A stretch of 64,000 nucleotides of DNA from Ardenticatenaceae bacterium (GCA_020634565.1 JACKBN010000016.1:62001-126000), one strand, 5' to 3'; shown: positions 34,444 through 43,440, counted from the first letter of the stretch. A program made the numbers and translations. The notes: generated from the sequence alone by a model not told the origin.

Positions 34444-36045
34444 ATGAAACAAATGATTCAAAGACAGTACTGGATAAGCAAAGCAACTCTATTATTGGGG
34501 ATTGTGCTGGTGGCGCTGGCGGTTATTCCCGTGGCCGCCAGCAGCTATGGGCCGATGATGGCAGGTAAGTCAGGCTACACCACCTCGGCTGCCTTTACCG
34601 TGGGCGAAACAATTGATGGCTACCAACCCATCGGTATTTTGGATGGAACGGCCGCTTACGACCTGGATGAAAACACCGTTCGCGTTCTGGTCAATCATGA
34701 AGCAGGACCCAGTGTCGGTTATGCCTATCAGCTGGCCAGCGGTGCCGAAATGAGCGGCGCGCGTGTCTCCTACATGGATATCGACAAAACCAGTCGGGAA
34801 ATCGTTACGGCCGGACTGGCCTACAGTGCTGTATATGATCGCAGCGGCGAATTGGTGACCGATGCTTCCCAAATCAACGAAATTGACGGCAACAGCAGCG
34901 ATGGATTTGCCCGCTTCTGCTCGGCGCAAGGGTATGCTGCGGGCCAGTATGGCTTTGTGGATAACATCTACCTGACAGGCGAGGAAACATCTGCCTCTTC
35001 CGGCCATCCGCATGGTGGGTCTGTTTGGGCGTTGGATGTGGATGCCGGCGAGCTTTGGGCCGTACCTGCTTTGGGCCGCGGTGCCTGGGAAAACGTAACG
35101 GCCGTTAATTCCGGCAGTCGCAACCATGTCGCCATTTTATTGGGCGATGACACCGCCGGAGCGCCGCTCTATCTTTACGTGGGTGAAAAGAACGCCCTGG
35201 GTGATGGCAGCTTCCTGGATCGCAATGGGCTGGCTGTGGGCAACTTGTTTGTCTGGCGCAGCAATACACGCGGCCAGGACAGCCCGGAAACGTTTAACAG
35301 CACGGGCAGCGTCGCCGCCGGACATTTTGTTCCCGTACAGGTTCGCGATATACGCATGGCCGGGCAGGCTGGCTACGATGCAGCTGGTTACCTCGATGAC
35401 ACCACGCTGCGCCAAGATGCACTGGACAAGGGCGCCTTCGCCTTTTCTCGTCCCGAAGATGTGCATACCAACCCCTACAACGACAAGCAGGTGGTCATGG
35501 CTTCTACCGGACGCGGCCAACTGTTCCCCTCCGACAATTGGGGCACCATCTACCAGATTGATTTGCGGCTGCGCACGACGCACCAACATCTAGCAGGGCT
35601 CGGCTCCGCAGCCCGGCTCACCATTTTGCACGATGCTGATGATTACGGCGATTATGGCATCCGCAGCGCCGACAACCTGGTTTGGGCCACGGATGGCAAC
35701 ATCTACGTGCAGGAAGATCGTTCCACCAGCCCTGGCTCGCTCTTTGGCGGCACCAGTGGTCGCGAAGCCTCCATCTGGCAGTTAAACCCGCACACGTTTG
35801 CGTTTGAACAAATTGCAGAAATGAATCGTACGGCCGTTGCCCCCACTGGCTCCACCGATTCTGCGATTGGCGACATTGGCAACTGGGAATCCTCGGGCAT
35901 TCTGGACGTCACCAACCTATTCCCCACCGCCGAGGGTGAATTGCTCTTCATTGGCACCGTTCAGGCCCACAGCGTCCGTGATGGCGTCATCGCCGACAAT
36001 AATCTGGCTGAAGGTGGCCAGCTCATCTTCATCAGCCACCGTTAA
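34444..36045 (+). CDS. PhoX-like (DUF839) secreted alkaline phosphatase family protein
   Basis: A 533-residue secreted protein with a Sec-type signal peptide (hydrophobic stretch about 13-30, ending VAASS). Family landmarks include VRVLVNHEAGPS, the YLTGEETSA segment, and FSRPEDVHTNPYND, all acid-rich sites that bind calcium and iron in PhoX. PhoX enzymes release phosphate from phosphoesters outside the cell. Classical PhoX uses Tat export, while here no twin arginine is seen, so function is probable rather than certain. GGAGG precedes ATG 34444. A Pho-box-like array lies upstream and a strong terminator downstream, so it is a single-gene unit. Confidence 0.82.
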   Translation: MKQMIQRQYWISKATLLLGIVLVALAVIPVAASSYGPMMAGKSGYTTSAAFTVGETIDGYQPIGILDGTAAYDLDENTVRVLVNHEAGPSVGYAYQLASGAEMSGARVSYMDIDKTSREIVTAGLAYSAVYDRSGELVTDASQINEIDGNSSDGFARFCSAQGYAAGQYGFVDNIYLTGEETSASSGHPHGGSVWALDVDAGELWAVPALGRGAWENVTAVNSGSRNHVAILLGDDTAGAPLYLYVGEKNALGDGSFLDRNGLAVGNLFVWRSNTRGQDSPETFNSTGSVAAGHFVPVQVRDIRMAGQAGYDAAGYLDDTTLRQDALDKGAFAFSRPEDVHTNPYNDKQVVMASTGRGQLFPSDNWGTIYQIDLRLRTTHQHLAGLGSAARLTILHDADDYGDYGIRSADNLVWATDGNIYVQEDRSTSPGSLFGGTSGREASIWQLNPHTFAFEQIAEMNRTAVAPTGSTDSAIGDIGNWESSGILDVTNLFPTAEGELLFIGTVQAHSVRDGVIADNNLAEGGQLIFISHR

Positions 36046-36074
36046 CAACATCCAGTTCCTTTCCTTTTAACCGC

Positions 36075-36110
36075 AGCGACGCTGGCTCAAAAGTCAGCGT
36101 CGCTTTTTTT
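36075..36110 (+). terminator. Rho-independent terminator after the PhoX gene
   Basis: A 10-bp stem, AGCGACGCTG (36075-36084) and CAGCGTCGCT (36095-36104), followed by TTTTTT. Confidence 0.9.
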
Positions 36111-36255
36111 GCTCCGGTTTACCCCGCCCGAATGGCCAAAGCGATAACAGATTGTTAACACAGCAACCGTTCCTTTGATGGCATAATTATGCATCTTTAC
36201 TTTATTCACCAAACATTGGCACATAAAAGTTACCCGCCGGGAGGCTTAAAGAAAA

Positions 36256-36609
36256 ATGGAATTAACTGTTACACGCCAGGATGATGGTATTTTACATCTC
36301 TCGCTATCTGGCCGCTTAGACATTGCCGGGACGGGCGAAGTTGAAAATAAATTTACCTTTCAAACATCCACCCAAAAAGAGGCTGTGCTTGTAGATTTAT
36401 CCGAAGTCACGTTTATTGCCTCGATTGGTATGCGCCTGCTGCTGAGCAATGCGCGTGCCCAAAGCCAGCGCGGCGGCTTGATGGTCCTGTACAATCCCCA
36501 ACCGCTGGTAAAGGATGCCCTCGTCACCGCTGGTTTTGAGCAGCTCATCCCCATGTACGATGATTTTGACAAAGCGTGCGAGGCTTTGCAAACGGCCGTT
36601 ACGCCCTAA
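36256..36609 (+). CDS. STAS-domain anti-sigma-factor antagonist (RsbV/SpoIIAA-like)
   Basis: A 117-residue single STAS domain. The phosphorylatable Ser is Ser56 in VDLSEVTFIASIGMRLLL. In partner switching the unphosphorylated form binds the anti-sigma kinase and frees a sigma factor or other client. The kinase (36616) and a PP2C-type phosphatase (37079) follow directly, a complete RsbV-RsbW-RsbU set. No sigma factor gene is adjacent, so the controlled target is unknown. GGGAGG lies upstream at somewhat long spacing. Two TTAACA-like hexamers 11 bases apart (36144, 36155) are upstream. Confidence 0.9.
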   Translation: MELTVTRQDDGILHLSLSGRLDIAGTGEVENKFTFQTSTQKEAVLVDLSEVTFIASIGMRLLLSNARAQSQRGGLMVLYNPQPLVKDALVTAGFEQLIPMYDDFDKACEALQTAVTP

Positions 36610-36615
36610 CCTCCT

Positions 36616-37068
36616 ATGCCCCAGCCCCCTTCGACCGGTGAAGAAACGGCCGTCTTCCAGTTGGCCATCCAAAATAAAGCCAGCGAGATTGTACGCCTCA
36701 GCCAGTGGCTCAACCAGACTGTTGCCCCGGCTCTCAAGCTGTCTGAAAAACTCACTTTTCGCCTGGATTTAATTCTGGAAGAGGCGCTCACCAACGTCAT
36801 CGACTATGCTTTTGTTAGCGATGCCCCGCAGACAATCACCGTTTGCCTGAATGCGGCTACGGAAACGGTAAGCGTACAGGTCATTGATGAAGGACGGCCG
36901 TTTAATCCCCTGGCCGAACACGAAGTAAAGCTGCCCACCAGCCTGGAAGATGCCGGGAAAGGCGGGCTCGGCTTGCACCTGATCCGCAGCTACACAAAAA
37001 CCTGCCTTTATCAGCGCCGAGACAACCAAAACATCTTCACCATGATTCTAGACAGACACCAAAGCTAA
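36616..37068 (+). CDS. RsbW/SpoIIAB-like serine kinase (HATPase, anti-sigma type)
   Basis: A 150-residue GHKL ATPase: N box DLILEEALTNVIDYAF, G1 VIDEGRPFNP, G2 GKGGLGLHLIRS. Such kinases phosphorylate the STAS partner and bind the client. The start ATG 36616 is six bases after the STAS gene stop. In this family many stand-alone kinases regulate processes other than sigma factors. Two octamers fall within it, one encoding ETAV near the start and one GRPF in the G1 box itself, so even a functional motif carries the octamer. Confidence 0.88.
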   Translation: MPQPPSTGEETAVFQLAIQNKASEIVRLSQWLNQTVAPALKLSEKLTFRLDLILEEALTNVIDYAFVSDAPQTITVCLNAATETVSVQVIDEGRPFNPLAEHEVKLPTSLEDAGKGGLGLHLIRSYTKTCLYQRRDNQNIFTMILDRHQS

Positions 37069-37078
37069 CACCGACCCC

Positions 37079-38506
37079 ATGACACCCTCCACTTCCGATC
37101 CTCAGCAAAATACCCCACCACATACCGACGACAATCCGGTCCTTTCCACACAAGATTGGGCGCTGCTTCGCGAACACCCGCTGTTCTCTGGCTTGCCAAC
37201 CCAGGCCCTCCATGAATTGTTGGCGCAGTGCCCCGTCATTTTTCTGAGCAAGGGAAAGATTCTGCTCTCACCGGGCACAGCCAATCATCATCTTTACCTG
37301 CTACTCACCGGCCATTTGCTGGTTTACCTGGATGCTGTCGATTCCCCTACCAGCTTCCACATTGAACCCGGCGAATTTATTGGCGAAATGTCCATCATCG
37401 AAGAGCGAGAAACTTCGGCGTATGTGGTGGCCCACCAAAACAGCCGTCTGGTTGCCATTCATGAGGATCAATTTTGGGGCAAAGTGGGCTGTTATCCCGA
37501 AGCGATGCGCTCCATGCTCAAAATGTTCTCCGAGCGGATGCGCAAACAAAATGAAATAACCCGGCTGGCGAATGAAAAGCAGCTCAAGTACGAACTGCTA
37601 CAGCGAGAACTGGCCGCCGCTGGCAACATTCAGGCCAATATTTTGCCCCAGGAATTCCCGCTCTTCCCCGAACACCTTCAGGTGGATGCCTTTGCGCTGA
37701 TGGAGCCCGCGCGGCAGGTGGGCGGCGACTTTTACGACGCTTTTGCCCTGGATGATGATCACATTTGCGTGGCCGTAGGCGATGTTTCTGGCAAGGGGCT
37801 ACCAGCGGCGCTGTTCATGGTGCGCGCCATCACCTTGCTCCGCCTGACGCTCTCGAAAAAGAAGCGTTTTCCCACCATCCTGCCCAGGATGAATGAACTA
37901 CTCTGTGAAAACAACAAAGATTTCACCTTTCTTACCTTGATGGTAGCCATGCTAAACGTGAAGACGGGAGCGCTGCACATTGTGAATGGGGGACACAATG
38001 CGCCCTTGTTGGCTGCGGATAAACGGCCGTTCACGCCCCTCCCTATTCCCAAAGGTGCCCTTCTTGGCGTTTCAGAAACAGTTGTCTACGAGATGGCTGA
38101 ATACCAGCTAAACCCAGGCGATACGCTCTTTTTTTTGTACACGGACGGTGTGACGGAGTGTGAAAACGAGCAGCAGCAGTTCTTCTCGGTGGAACGAATG
38201 CAGGCGGTGTTGAATACGGCCGTTCCACCCCACACGCCCCACAACCTCATTATCCATCTGCGCCAGGCACTCCAAGATTTTGCCCGGGACGTCGCCCAAT
38301 CAGACGACATCACTATGCTGGCCCTCACCTACCTGGGGATAAAGCCGACTGATTCGCTCGAAGGCCTGGTTTTCCCCTGCTACAACCCACCCAATTGCCG
38401 CATTTGTTATCGTTCTGTTAAATCGTGTTATGGTTTTGTAAACAACCCCCAAAACCGGATGCCAGAAGCGTATGATCTCGCGTACAGGTTATTGAAAACA
38501 AATTGA
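37079..38506 (+). CDS. SpoIIE/RsbU-type PP2C phosphatase with cyclic-nucleotide-binding domain
   Basis: A 475-residue protein. The cNMP-binding domain (about 32-150) has the pattern ILLSPGTANHHLYLLLTG and EPGEFIGEMSIIEE. A coiled linker (155-190) leads to the PP2C/SpoIIE domain (about 195-420), with metal ligands in GGDFYD (Asp217) and GDVSGKG (Asp235) and a final QSDDITML motif. It should dephosphorylate the STAS protein in response to a cyclic nucleotide or other ligand. About 50 residues beyond the domain (FPCYNPPNCRICYRSVKSCY onward) are not typical and are encoded by DNA containing a Pho-box-like array, so the C-terminus may have run on through lost stop codons. Confidence 0.88.
   Translation: MTPSTSDPQQNTPPHTDDNPVLSTQDWALLREHPLFSGLPTQALHELLAQCPVIFLSKGKILLSPGTANHHLYLLLTGHLLVYLDAVDSPTSFHIEPGEFIGEMSIIEERETSAYVVAHQNSRLVAIHEDQFWGKVGCYPEAMRSMLKMFSERMRKQNEITRLANEKQLKYELLQRELAAAGNIQANILPQEFPLFPEHLQVDAFALMEPARQVGGDFYDAFALDDDHICVAVGDVSGKGLPAALFMVRAITLLRLTLSKKKRFPTILPRMNELLCENNKDFTFLTLMVAMLNVKTGALHIVNGGHNAPLLAADKRPFTPLPIPKGALLGVSETVVYEMAEYQLNPGDTLFFLYTDGVTECENEQQQFFSVERMQAVLNTAVPPHTPHNLIIHLRQALQDFARDVAQSDDITMLALTYLGIKPTDSLEGLVFPCYNPPNCRICYRSVKSCYGFVNNPQNRMPEAYDLAYRLLKTN
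38407..38445 (+). promoter_or_regulatory. Pho-box-like array inside the end of the phosphatase gene
   Basis: TTATCG (38407), TTAAAT (38418), TTATGG (38428) and the weaker GTAAAC (38438) repeat every 10-11 bases. The array lies about 90-130 bases before the ATG of the binding-protein gene at 38536, the usual distance for an activator site. It is weaker than the other two arrays. Confidence 0.45.
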
Positions 38507-38535
38507 CCAAACACACCTGTCATTGAGGAGAGATC

Positions 38536-39612
38536 ATGGACAGAACACGCACCATTTTTGTGGCAATATTGGGAGTAACGGCCGTAACCATCCTCGCCGT
38601 TTTCTTCTTCCGCCCCCAACCCGACCCCGTTGTCGGGCTGGTCGGCTCCGAAAAAATCCCCTTCTTCCAGGATGAGCGGGTGCAGGAAGCCCTGCGCAGT
38701 CACGGCCTGGATGTCACCGTGCAAAAAGCCGGTTCCCGCGAAATCGCCACCGAGTACGACCTGAGCCAGTACGACTTTGTCTTCCCGGCAGGCATTCCCG
38801 CCGCCCAAAAAATCCAGCAAGAACACAACGTCAGCACGTCCTACAAACCCTTCTTCACTCCGATGGTCATCGCCTCCTGGCAGCCTATCGCCGACCTGTT
38901 TGTACAGCAAGGCATCGCCACCGACGAAGGCGGCTACTACCTGCTGGACATGGAAAAGCTGCTGCCCCTGCTGCAAAACGAGCTGCGCTGGAACGATCTG
39001 GAAGGCAACACCGCCCTGCCCGTCAACCAAAGCATTCTTATCCGCTCCACCGACGTACGCACTTCCAATTCGGCCGCCATGTACCTGGGATTAATGAGCT
39101 ACGTAGCCAACGACAACAACATCGTGCAAAGCGTGGCTGACGCCCAGGCCAACCTGCCATTTTTATCAGGCCTCTTTCTGCGGCAAGGACTGCTGCCCAG
39201 CAGCACCCAGGAACCATTCGAAGATTATCTAGTGAAGGGCATGGGCCACTCCCCCATCGTTATCATCTACGAGGCGCAGTTTATTGCCCAGGCATCACTG
39301 CAAAATGGCACCATCCTGCCCGAAATGGTGCTGATGTATCCTTCGCCCACCATCTTCACCGAGCATGTGCTCATCCCTTTTAGCGATGCGGGCCGCCAGC
39401 TGGGCGAGCTGCTAGAAACAGACCCGGAACTACAAAAGTTGGCCATCGAATACGGCCTGCGCAACGGCAACCTGGCCGAGTTTCGCCAGTTCACCGCCGA
39501 GCACAACATTGTGATGCCAGAAACCATCGTCAACGTCATTGAGCCGCCCAGCTACGAAGTGCTGGAAGGACTCATCCAACTCATCGAACAGAAATATCAG
39601 CAAGGAGGGTAA
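38536..39612 (+). CDS. Membrane-anchored periplasmic-binding-like protein
   Basis: A 358-residue protein with an N-terminal signal anchor (about 6-26) and a body resembling type 2 solute-binding proteins (VVGLVGSEKIPFFQDERVQE, DLSQYDFVFPAGIPAAQKIQ). It lacks a lipobox. The next gene encodes a related binding domain plus a VWA domain, so the two probably act as a surface pair and not as part of an ordinary importer, since no permease or ATPase is adjacent. GAGGAG precedes the ATG. A Pho-box-like array 90-130 bases upstream suggests phosphate control, but the ligand is unknown. Confidence 0.72.
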   Translation: MDRTRTIFVAILGVTAVTILAVFFFRPQPDPVVGLVGSEKIPFFQDERVQEALRSHGLDVTVQKAGSREIATEYDLSQYDFVFPAGIPAAQKIQQEHNVSTSYKPFFTPMVIASWQPIADLFVQQGIATDEGGYYLLDMEKLLPLLQNELRWNDLEGNTALPVNQSILIRSTDVRTSNSAAMYLGLMSYVANDNNIVQSVADAQANLPFLSGLFLRQGLLPSSTQEPFEDYLVKGMGHSPIVIIYEAQFIAQASLQNGTILPEMVLMYPSPTIFTEHVLIPFSDAGRQLGELLETDPELQKLAIEYGLRNGNLAEFRQFTAEHNIVMPETIVNVIEPPSYEVLEGLIQLIEQKYQQGG

Positions 39613-39614
39613 CC

Positions 39615-41372
39615 ATGAACCCCAAACGCCAGTTTATTTATCTCGCGCTTATCGCCCTGACACTCACACTGCTATTGCCCGGCTGCGGTCTGTTCGGTTC
39701 ATCCGATACACTTACCGTTCTGGCGGGCTCAGAATTGAAGGACATTGAACCACTGCTTGACCAGATCAGGCGGGAAACCGGCGTGCAGTTGGAGCTGGAA
39801 TACATTGGCACTTTGGACGGCGCCGAAAGCTTGCTTTCTGGCGCGGAATACGATTTGGCCTGGTTTTCCCACGGCGGCTATCTGACCTTATTGCAAGGGG
39901 GGCACGGCCTGGTTGTAACCCAGGAAAAAACGATGCTCTCTCCCGTGGTGATGGGTATCAAAGAGAGCCGAGCCCGTGAATTTGGCTGGATCGACAACCC
40001 AGACGTCACCTGGCAAGACATTGCCGACAAGGCGAGCAGCAGCGAACTGCGCTACGCTATGACCAATCCCGCGGCCTCTAACTCTGGCTTTACCGCACTC
40101 ATCGGCGTGGCCACGGCGCTCACCGGCAGCAGCGATGCGATCAACGCTGGAGATGTGAACGTGCCGGCCCTGCAAGCCTTCTTTAAGGGGCAGGCACTCA
40201 CGGCCGGCAGCTCCGGCTGGCTGGCGGAAAGCTACGTCACGGAACAGGACAGTCTGGATGGGCTGATCAACTACGAATCGGTGCTGCTCTCGCTAAACGA
40301 AAGTGGTGAACTACGCGAAGATTTGGTGCTCATCTACCCCAAAGAAGGCATCATCACGGCCGATTATCCGCTGATGCTGCTTAATGCCGACAAGCAAGAA
40401 CAGTACGACCGCCTGATTACCTACCTGCGCTCAACCGAATTTCAGGAGGAGATGATGCGCACCACTTTGCGGCGGCCGGTAGTGCCAGGGATTAAGCTGG
40501 ACGGCCGTATTCCCACCCCGCTCCTTGTCGAAATCCCCTTCCCTAACAGCGTGGAGATCATCGACAGCCTGCTCTTTTCCTACCTAGATGAGCAGCGGCT
40601 GCCCGCCTACGCCATCTTTGTGCTGGACGTCAGCGGTTCTATGCGCGGCAGCGGCATCCGGGATCTGAAGGCAGCCATCAACAACCTCACCGGCCTAGAC
40701 GAATCGTTGACGGGGCGCTTTGCCCGCTTCCGCTCCCGCGAAATCATCACACTGGTAACCTTTAGCAGTGGCGTGCAGCAGGTGGAACTGTTCCAAATTG
40801 ATGATGTGAGCAGCCAGGGGAACACGATGGCTGAAGTGCGCACTTTTGTCGATGATTTGCGCGCCGACGGGGGTACGGCCATCTACTCGGCGCTCCGCGA
40901 AGCGTACCAGCTGGCCACCGAAGCGCAGCAGCAAGACCCTGACCGCCTTTACTCTATTGTGCTGATGAGCGATGGCGAAAACACCGACGGGATGAGCGCT
41001 GGTTCGTTTGAGAACTTTTTTGAGGGCTTGTCTGAAGATGCGCAAAACATCCGTACCTTCACGGTTTTGTTTGGCGATGCAGACGAGAAAACGATGCAGG
41101 CGCTGGCGGATTTGACCAACGGCCGTATGTTTGACGGCACATCTGAATCACTCAGCTTCATCTTTAAGCAAATTGCAAAAAAGAGCGGCTTATTGGGCAA
41201 AAACCGATCCGTCGGTGCCATCCCGCGATGTAAATCGCTGAACAGCACTAAATTTGGATTGATTGTTGAATGGCAGCCGGGGTTACCAATAGGCAAATGG
41301 CAACTACGTAGGTCGGATTGGCAATCCGACCTACCACTCATAAACTACGGTGGTAGTGACGGTGGCGCTTAG
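39615..41372 (+). CDS. Lipoprotein with solute-binding domain fused to a VWA domain
   Basis: A 585-residue lipoprotein (lipobox L-P-G-C, Cys24). Residues about 32-310 resemble an extracellular binding protein (LTVLAGSELKDIEPLLDQIR onward). Residues about 332-530 form a von Willebrand A domain with an intact MIDAS start, D338-V-S340-G-S342, and later metal-site segments (DGGTAIYSAL, LMSDGEN). It starts 3 bases after the preceding gene stop, with GGAGGG. The last 45 residues are unusual and partly encoded by an intergenic-type inverted repeat (41308-41334). The gene ends inside the convergent GNAT gene (35-base overlap). Role probably surface assembly or sensing; unknown. Confidence 0.8.
   Translation: MNPKRQFIYLALIALTLTLLLPGCGLFGSSDTLTVLAGSELKDIEPLLDQIRRETGVQLELEYIGTLDGAESLLSGAEYDLAWFSHGGYLTLLQGGHGLVVTQEKTMLSPVVMGIKESRAREFGWIDNPDVTWQDIADKASSSELRYAMTNPAASNSGFTALIGVATALTGSSDAINAGDVNVPALQAFFKGQALTAGSSGWLAESYVTEQDSLDGLINYESVLLSLNESGELREDLVLIYPKEGIITADYPLMLLNADKQEQYDRLITYLRSTEFQEEMMRTTLRRPVVPGIKLDGRIPTPLLVEIPFPNSVEIIDSLLFSYLDEQRLPAYAIFVLDVSGSMRGSGIRDLKAAINNLTGLDESLTGRFARFRSREIITLVTFSSGVQQVELFQIDDVSSQGNTMAEVRTFVDDLRADGGTAIYSALREAYQLATEAQQQDPDRLYSIVLMSDGENTDGMSAGSFENFFEGLSEDAQNIRTFTVLFGDADEKTMQALADLTNGRMFDGTSESLSFIFKQIAKKSGLLGKNRSVGAIPRCKSLNSTKFGLIVEWQPGLPIGKWQLRRSDWQSDLPLINYGGSDGGA
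41308..41334. repeat. Perfect 13-bp inverted repeat at the end of the VWA gene
   Basis: GTAGGTCGGATTG and CAATCCGACCTAC are separated by one base. The unit encodes part of the C-terminal tail of the VWA protein and looks like a mobile hairpin repeat inserted at a gene border; it may also slow or stop convergent transcription. Confidence 0.75.
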
Positions 41373-42453
41373 TCCATTGCACACCAATCGTCTCCATGTC
41401 GGAGCGGCTTTTGAAATTGGCTTCATCCACCTGCACCACGTCGATATGCTCAAAGCGGGACTGCTTTACCGTTTTATCCAGCTCGGTGTAGAGGATGGCG
41501 TTGCCGCCCATGCCCTGGTAACGAGGCAGCATCCCCAGCCCGTTGATGTTCAACCAGCGAGTGCGGCTGCGGTCACGCAGCACATGAAACCAGCCAGTGG
41601 GGAAGAGACGGCCGTTTGCCCGCACCAACCCCTCAGACACATCCGCATACGCCAAAATGAAGCCCGCAATCTCGTCACCCTTCATGACCAGCTTCACCAG
41701 CTTGGGGTCCACAATCGCCAGCGCCGAGCCGATAATGTGCGCCACTTCTCGCTCTGTTGGCGGGTAAAAACTAGCTGTCTGGCCAAACGCTTCGCGATGC
41801 ACTGCCATCACCTTTGGAATCCAGCGGCGAATTTCCGCCTTGGAGCTAAACTGCTTCACCCAAAAGCCGCGCCGCGCCTTCACCTTTTCGGCAATGTCAA
41901 ACAGGCGCTGGGGCAGCACATGATCGGCGGGCAAGTAGCCAGAGAGTAAATCAGTGAGCTTGCGGAAACCGGCATGCTGAATCAATTCGTCGTAGTAAGG
42001 AAAGTTGTAGGGCACGGTCAGTGCCGGACGATGCTCAAAGCCTTCGACCAAGGTGCTGCCATCCACACCAATCACGCCGCGCGGGCCAATCACATCTTGC
42101 AGGCCGCGCTTTTTGGCCCAGGCAAACACCGCCTCAAACAGCAGGCAGGCGGCTTGTCGATCATCCACGCAGTCGAAGTAGCCAAAGAAGGCGGTCCGAC
42201 TTTTTTTGTAGGCGTTGTAATGTCGATTTTCCAGCGCGGCAATGCGCCCCACAACCTCTTTGCCGCTGGTAACCACAAAAAACACCGCATCCGAATGTTC
42301 ATAAAACGGATGCTTTTCGCGGTTGAGAACAGCGTAGCCTTCACTCAACAGCGGTGGCACCCACTGCTCGCAGTTTCGGTAAAGCTGAAACGGCAGGGTG
42401 ACAAAACGACGCACATTGGCACGATTGGTGGTGTCAATCTGCTGGAGCTGCAT
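41338..42453 (-). CDS. GNAT-like N-acyltransferase family protein
   Basis: A 371-residue protein whose two halves both look like GNAT folds. The N-terminal half has FFVVTSGKEVVGRIAALENR and AFFGYFDCVDD, the C-terminal half IAGFILAYADV and LGMLPRYQGMGGNAILYTEL, the last matching the acyl-CoA-binding R/Q-x-x-G-x-G/A motif. It resembles a broad set of hypothetical acyltransferases (YghO-like). It is the last gene of the minus-strand sugar convoy and overlaps the NeuB-like gene by 20 bases, so it could acylate the sugar product. The substrate is not known. Confidence 0.7.
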   Translation of the reverse strand: MQLQQIDTTNRANVRRFVTLPFQLYRNCEQWVPPLLSEGYAVLNREKHPFYEHSDAVFFVVTSGKEVVGRIAALENRHYNAYKKSRTAFFGYFDCVDDRQAACLLFEAVFAWAKKRGLQDVIGPRGVIGVDGSTLVEGFEHRPALTVPYNFPYYDELIQHAGFRKLTDLLSGYLPADHVLPQRLFDIAEKVKARRGFWVKQFSSKAEIRRWIPKVMAVHREAFGQTASFYPPTEREVAHIIGSALAIVDPKLVKLVMKGDEIAGFILAYADVSEGLVRANGRLFPTGWFHVLRDRSRTRWLNINGLGMLPRYQGMGGNAILYTELDKTVKQSRFEHIDVVQVDEANFKSRSDMETIGVQWTKRHRHYHRSL

Positions 42454-43351
42454 AGGTTTCAGCCGTTGGCGCAGTTTTGACGCGGCGCAGTTTGGCGATC
42501 ATTTTTTCTTCGGCAGGATAGACCCGCTTGATGCCGTCGCCCAGCGCCTTTTCGATGTCGCGGATGTCGCGCACCAGATGGTGCAAACCCATCACCTCCA
42601 CCGAGGCTGCCTGGTCGCTGCCCCACATGGCGCGATCCAGCGTGATATGCCGCTCCACAAACGTAGCGCCGAGGGCGACAGCCGCCCAGGTTGGGGCCAG
42701 CCCAACTTCGTGCCCTGAATAACCAATAGGGATGTCTGGGTAGCGCGTTTTGAGGGTAAGAATCATGCGCAGGTTGAGCTGCTCAACGGGGCACGGGTAA
42801 GCGGAGGTTGAATGGGCTAGCATTAAATTGAAAGGATCGAGATGGGAAACGGCCGTTTCAATTTCCACCATCTGTGACATCCCCGACGACAACATAAGCG
42901 GCTTGCCCGTTGCCTGCATTTTGCGCAGCAGCGGCAAATCTGTCAGCGAGGCGGAGGCCGCTTTGTACAGCGGCGGATTAAACTGCTCAATAAAATCCAC
43001 CGATTCTTCATCCCAACAGGACGCAAACCAGAGGATGCCCCGCTCACGGCAGTAGCGATCAATTTCGGCAAATTCAGCTATGCCAAACTCGACTTTGTGC
43101 TTGTAGTCGATGTAGGTCATGCGCCCCCACGGCGTGTCCCGCTCGACATACCATTGGTCGTACGGCACACACAGCTCCGGCGTACGCTTCTGGAACTTAA
43201 CCGCGTCGCAGCCTGCGAACACCGCACCGTCAATTAGCCGCTTGGCCGTAGCCAGTGAGCCATTATGATTAATGCCAATCTCGCCGATGATGAACACCGG
43301 CTCCCCTTCCCCAATCAGGCGGTCGCCCACCTTTATTTTCGTTTCAAACAT
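42434..43351 (-). CDS. NeuB-family sialic/nonulosonic acid synthase, without SAF domain
   Basis: A 305-residue TIM-barrel enzyme of the NeuB/SpsE family, which condenses phosphoenolpyruvate with a sugar aldehyde. Family segments include FIIGEIGINHNGSLATAKRL, DAVKFQKRTPE, FASCWDEESVDF, KAASASLTDLPLL, LSSGMS, AHSTSAYPCP and IGYSGHEVG. Typical members have about 340 residues with a C-terminal antifreeze-like SAF domain; here the chain stops just after EEKMIAKLRRVK, so that domain is absent. AAGGAG precedes ATG 43351. Its neighbours encode a KdsC-like phosphatase, an SDR, an aminotransferase, a split transketolase and a cytidylyltransferase, so a modified 3-deoxy-ulosonic acid is the likely product. 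Confidence 0.82.
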   Translation of the reverse strand: MFETKIKVGDRLIGEGEPVFIIGEIGINHNGSLATAKRLIDGAVFAGCDAVKFQKRTPELCVPYDQWYVERDTPWGRMTYIDYKHKVEFGIAEFAEIDRYCRERGILWFASCWDEESVDFIEQFNPPLYKAASASLTDLPLLRKMQATGKPLMLSSGMSQMVEIETAVSHLDPFNLMLAHSTSAYPCPVEQLNLRMILTLKTRYPDIPIGYSGHEVGLAPTWAAVALGATFVERHITLDRAMWGSDQAASVEVMGLHHLVRDIRDIEKALGDGIKRVYPAEEKMIAKLRRVKTAPTAETYAAPAD

Positions 43352-43365
43352 CTTCCTCTCCTTTT

Positions 43366-43440
43366 TCGGGAACGCAGAGTTGCACAGAGAAAACACCGAG
43401 TTACGCAGAGTAACTAATCTGCATAATCTGTGGATGATTT
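43366..43440. repeat. ACGCAGAG / ATCTGTGG repeat between NeuB-like and KdsC-like genes
   Basis: AACGCAGAGTTGCACAGAGA, ACCGAGTTACGCAGAG and ATCTGCATAATCTGTGG follow one another. The part after 43400 is read by the KdsC-like gene and encodes its tail. Confidence 0.65.
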
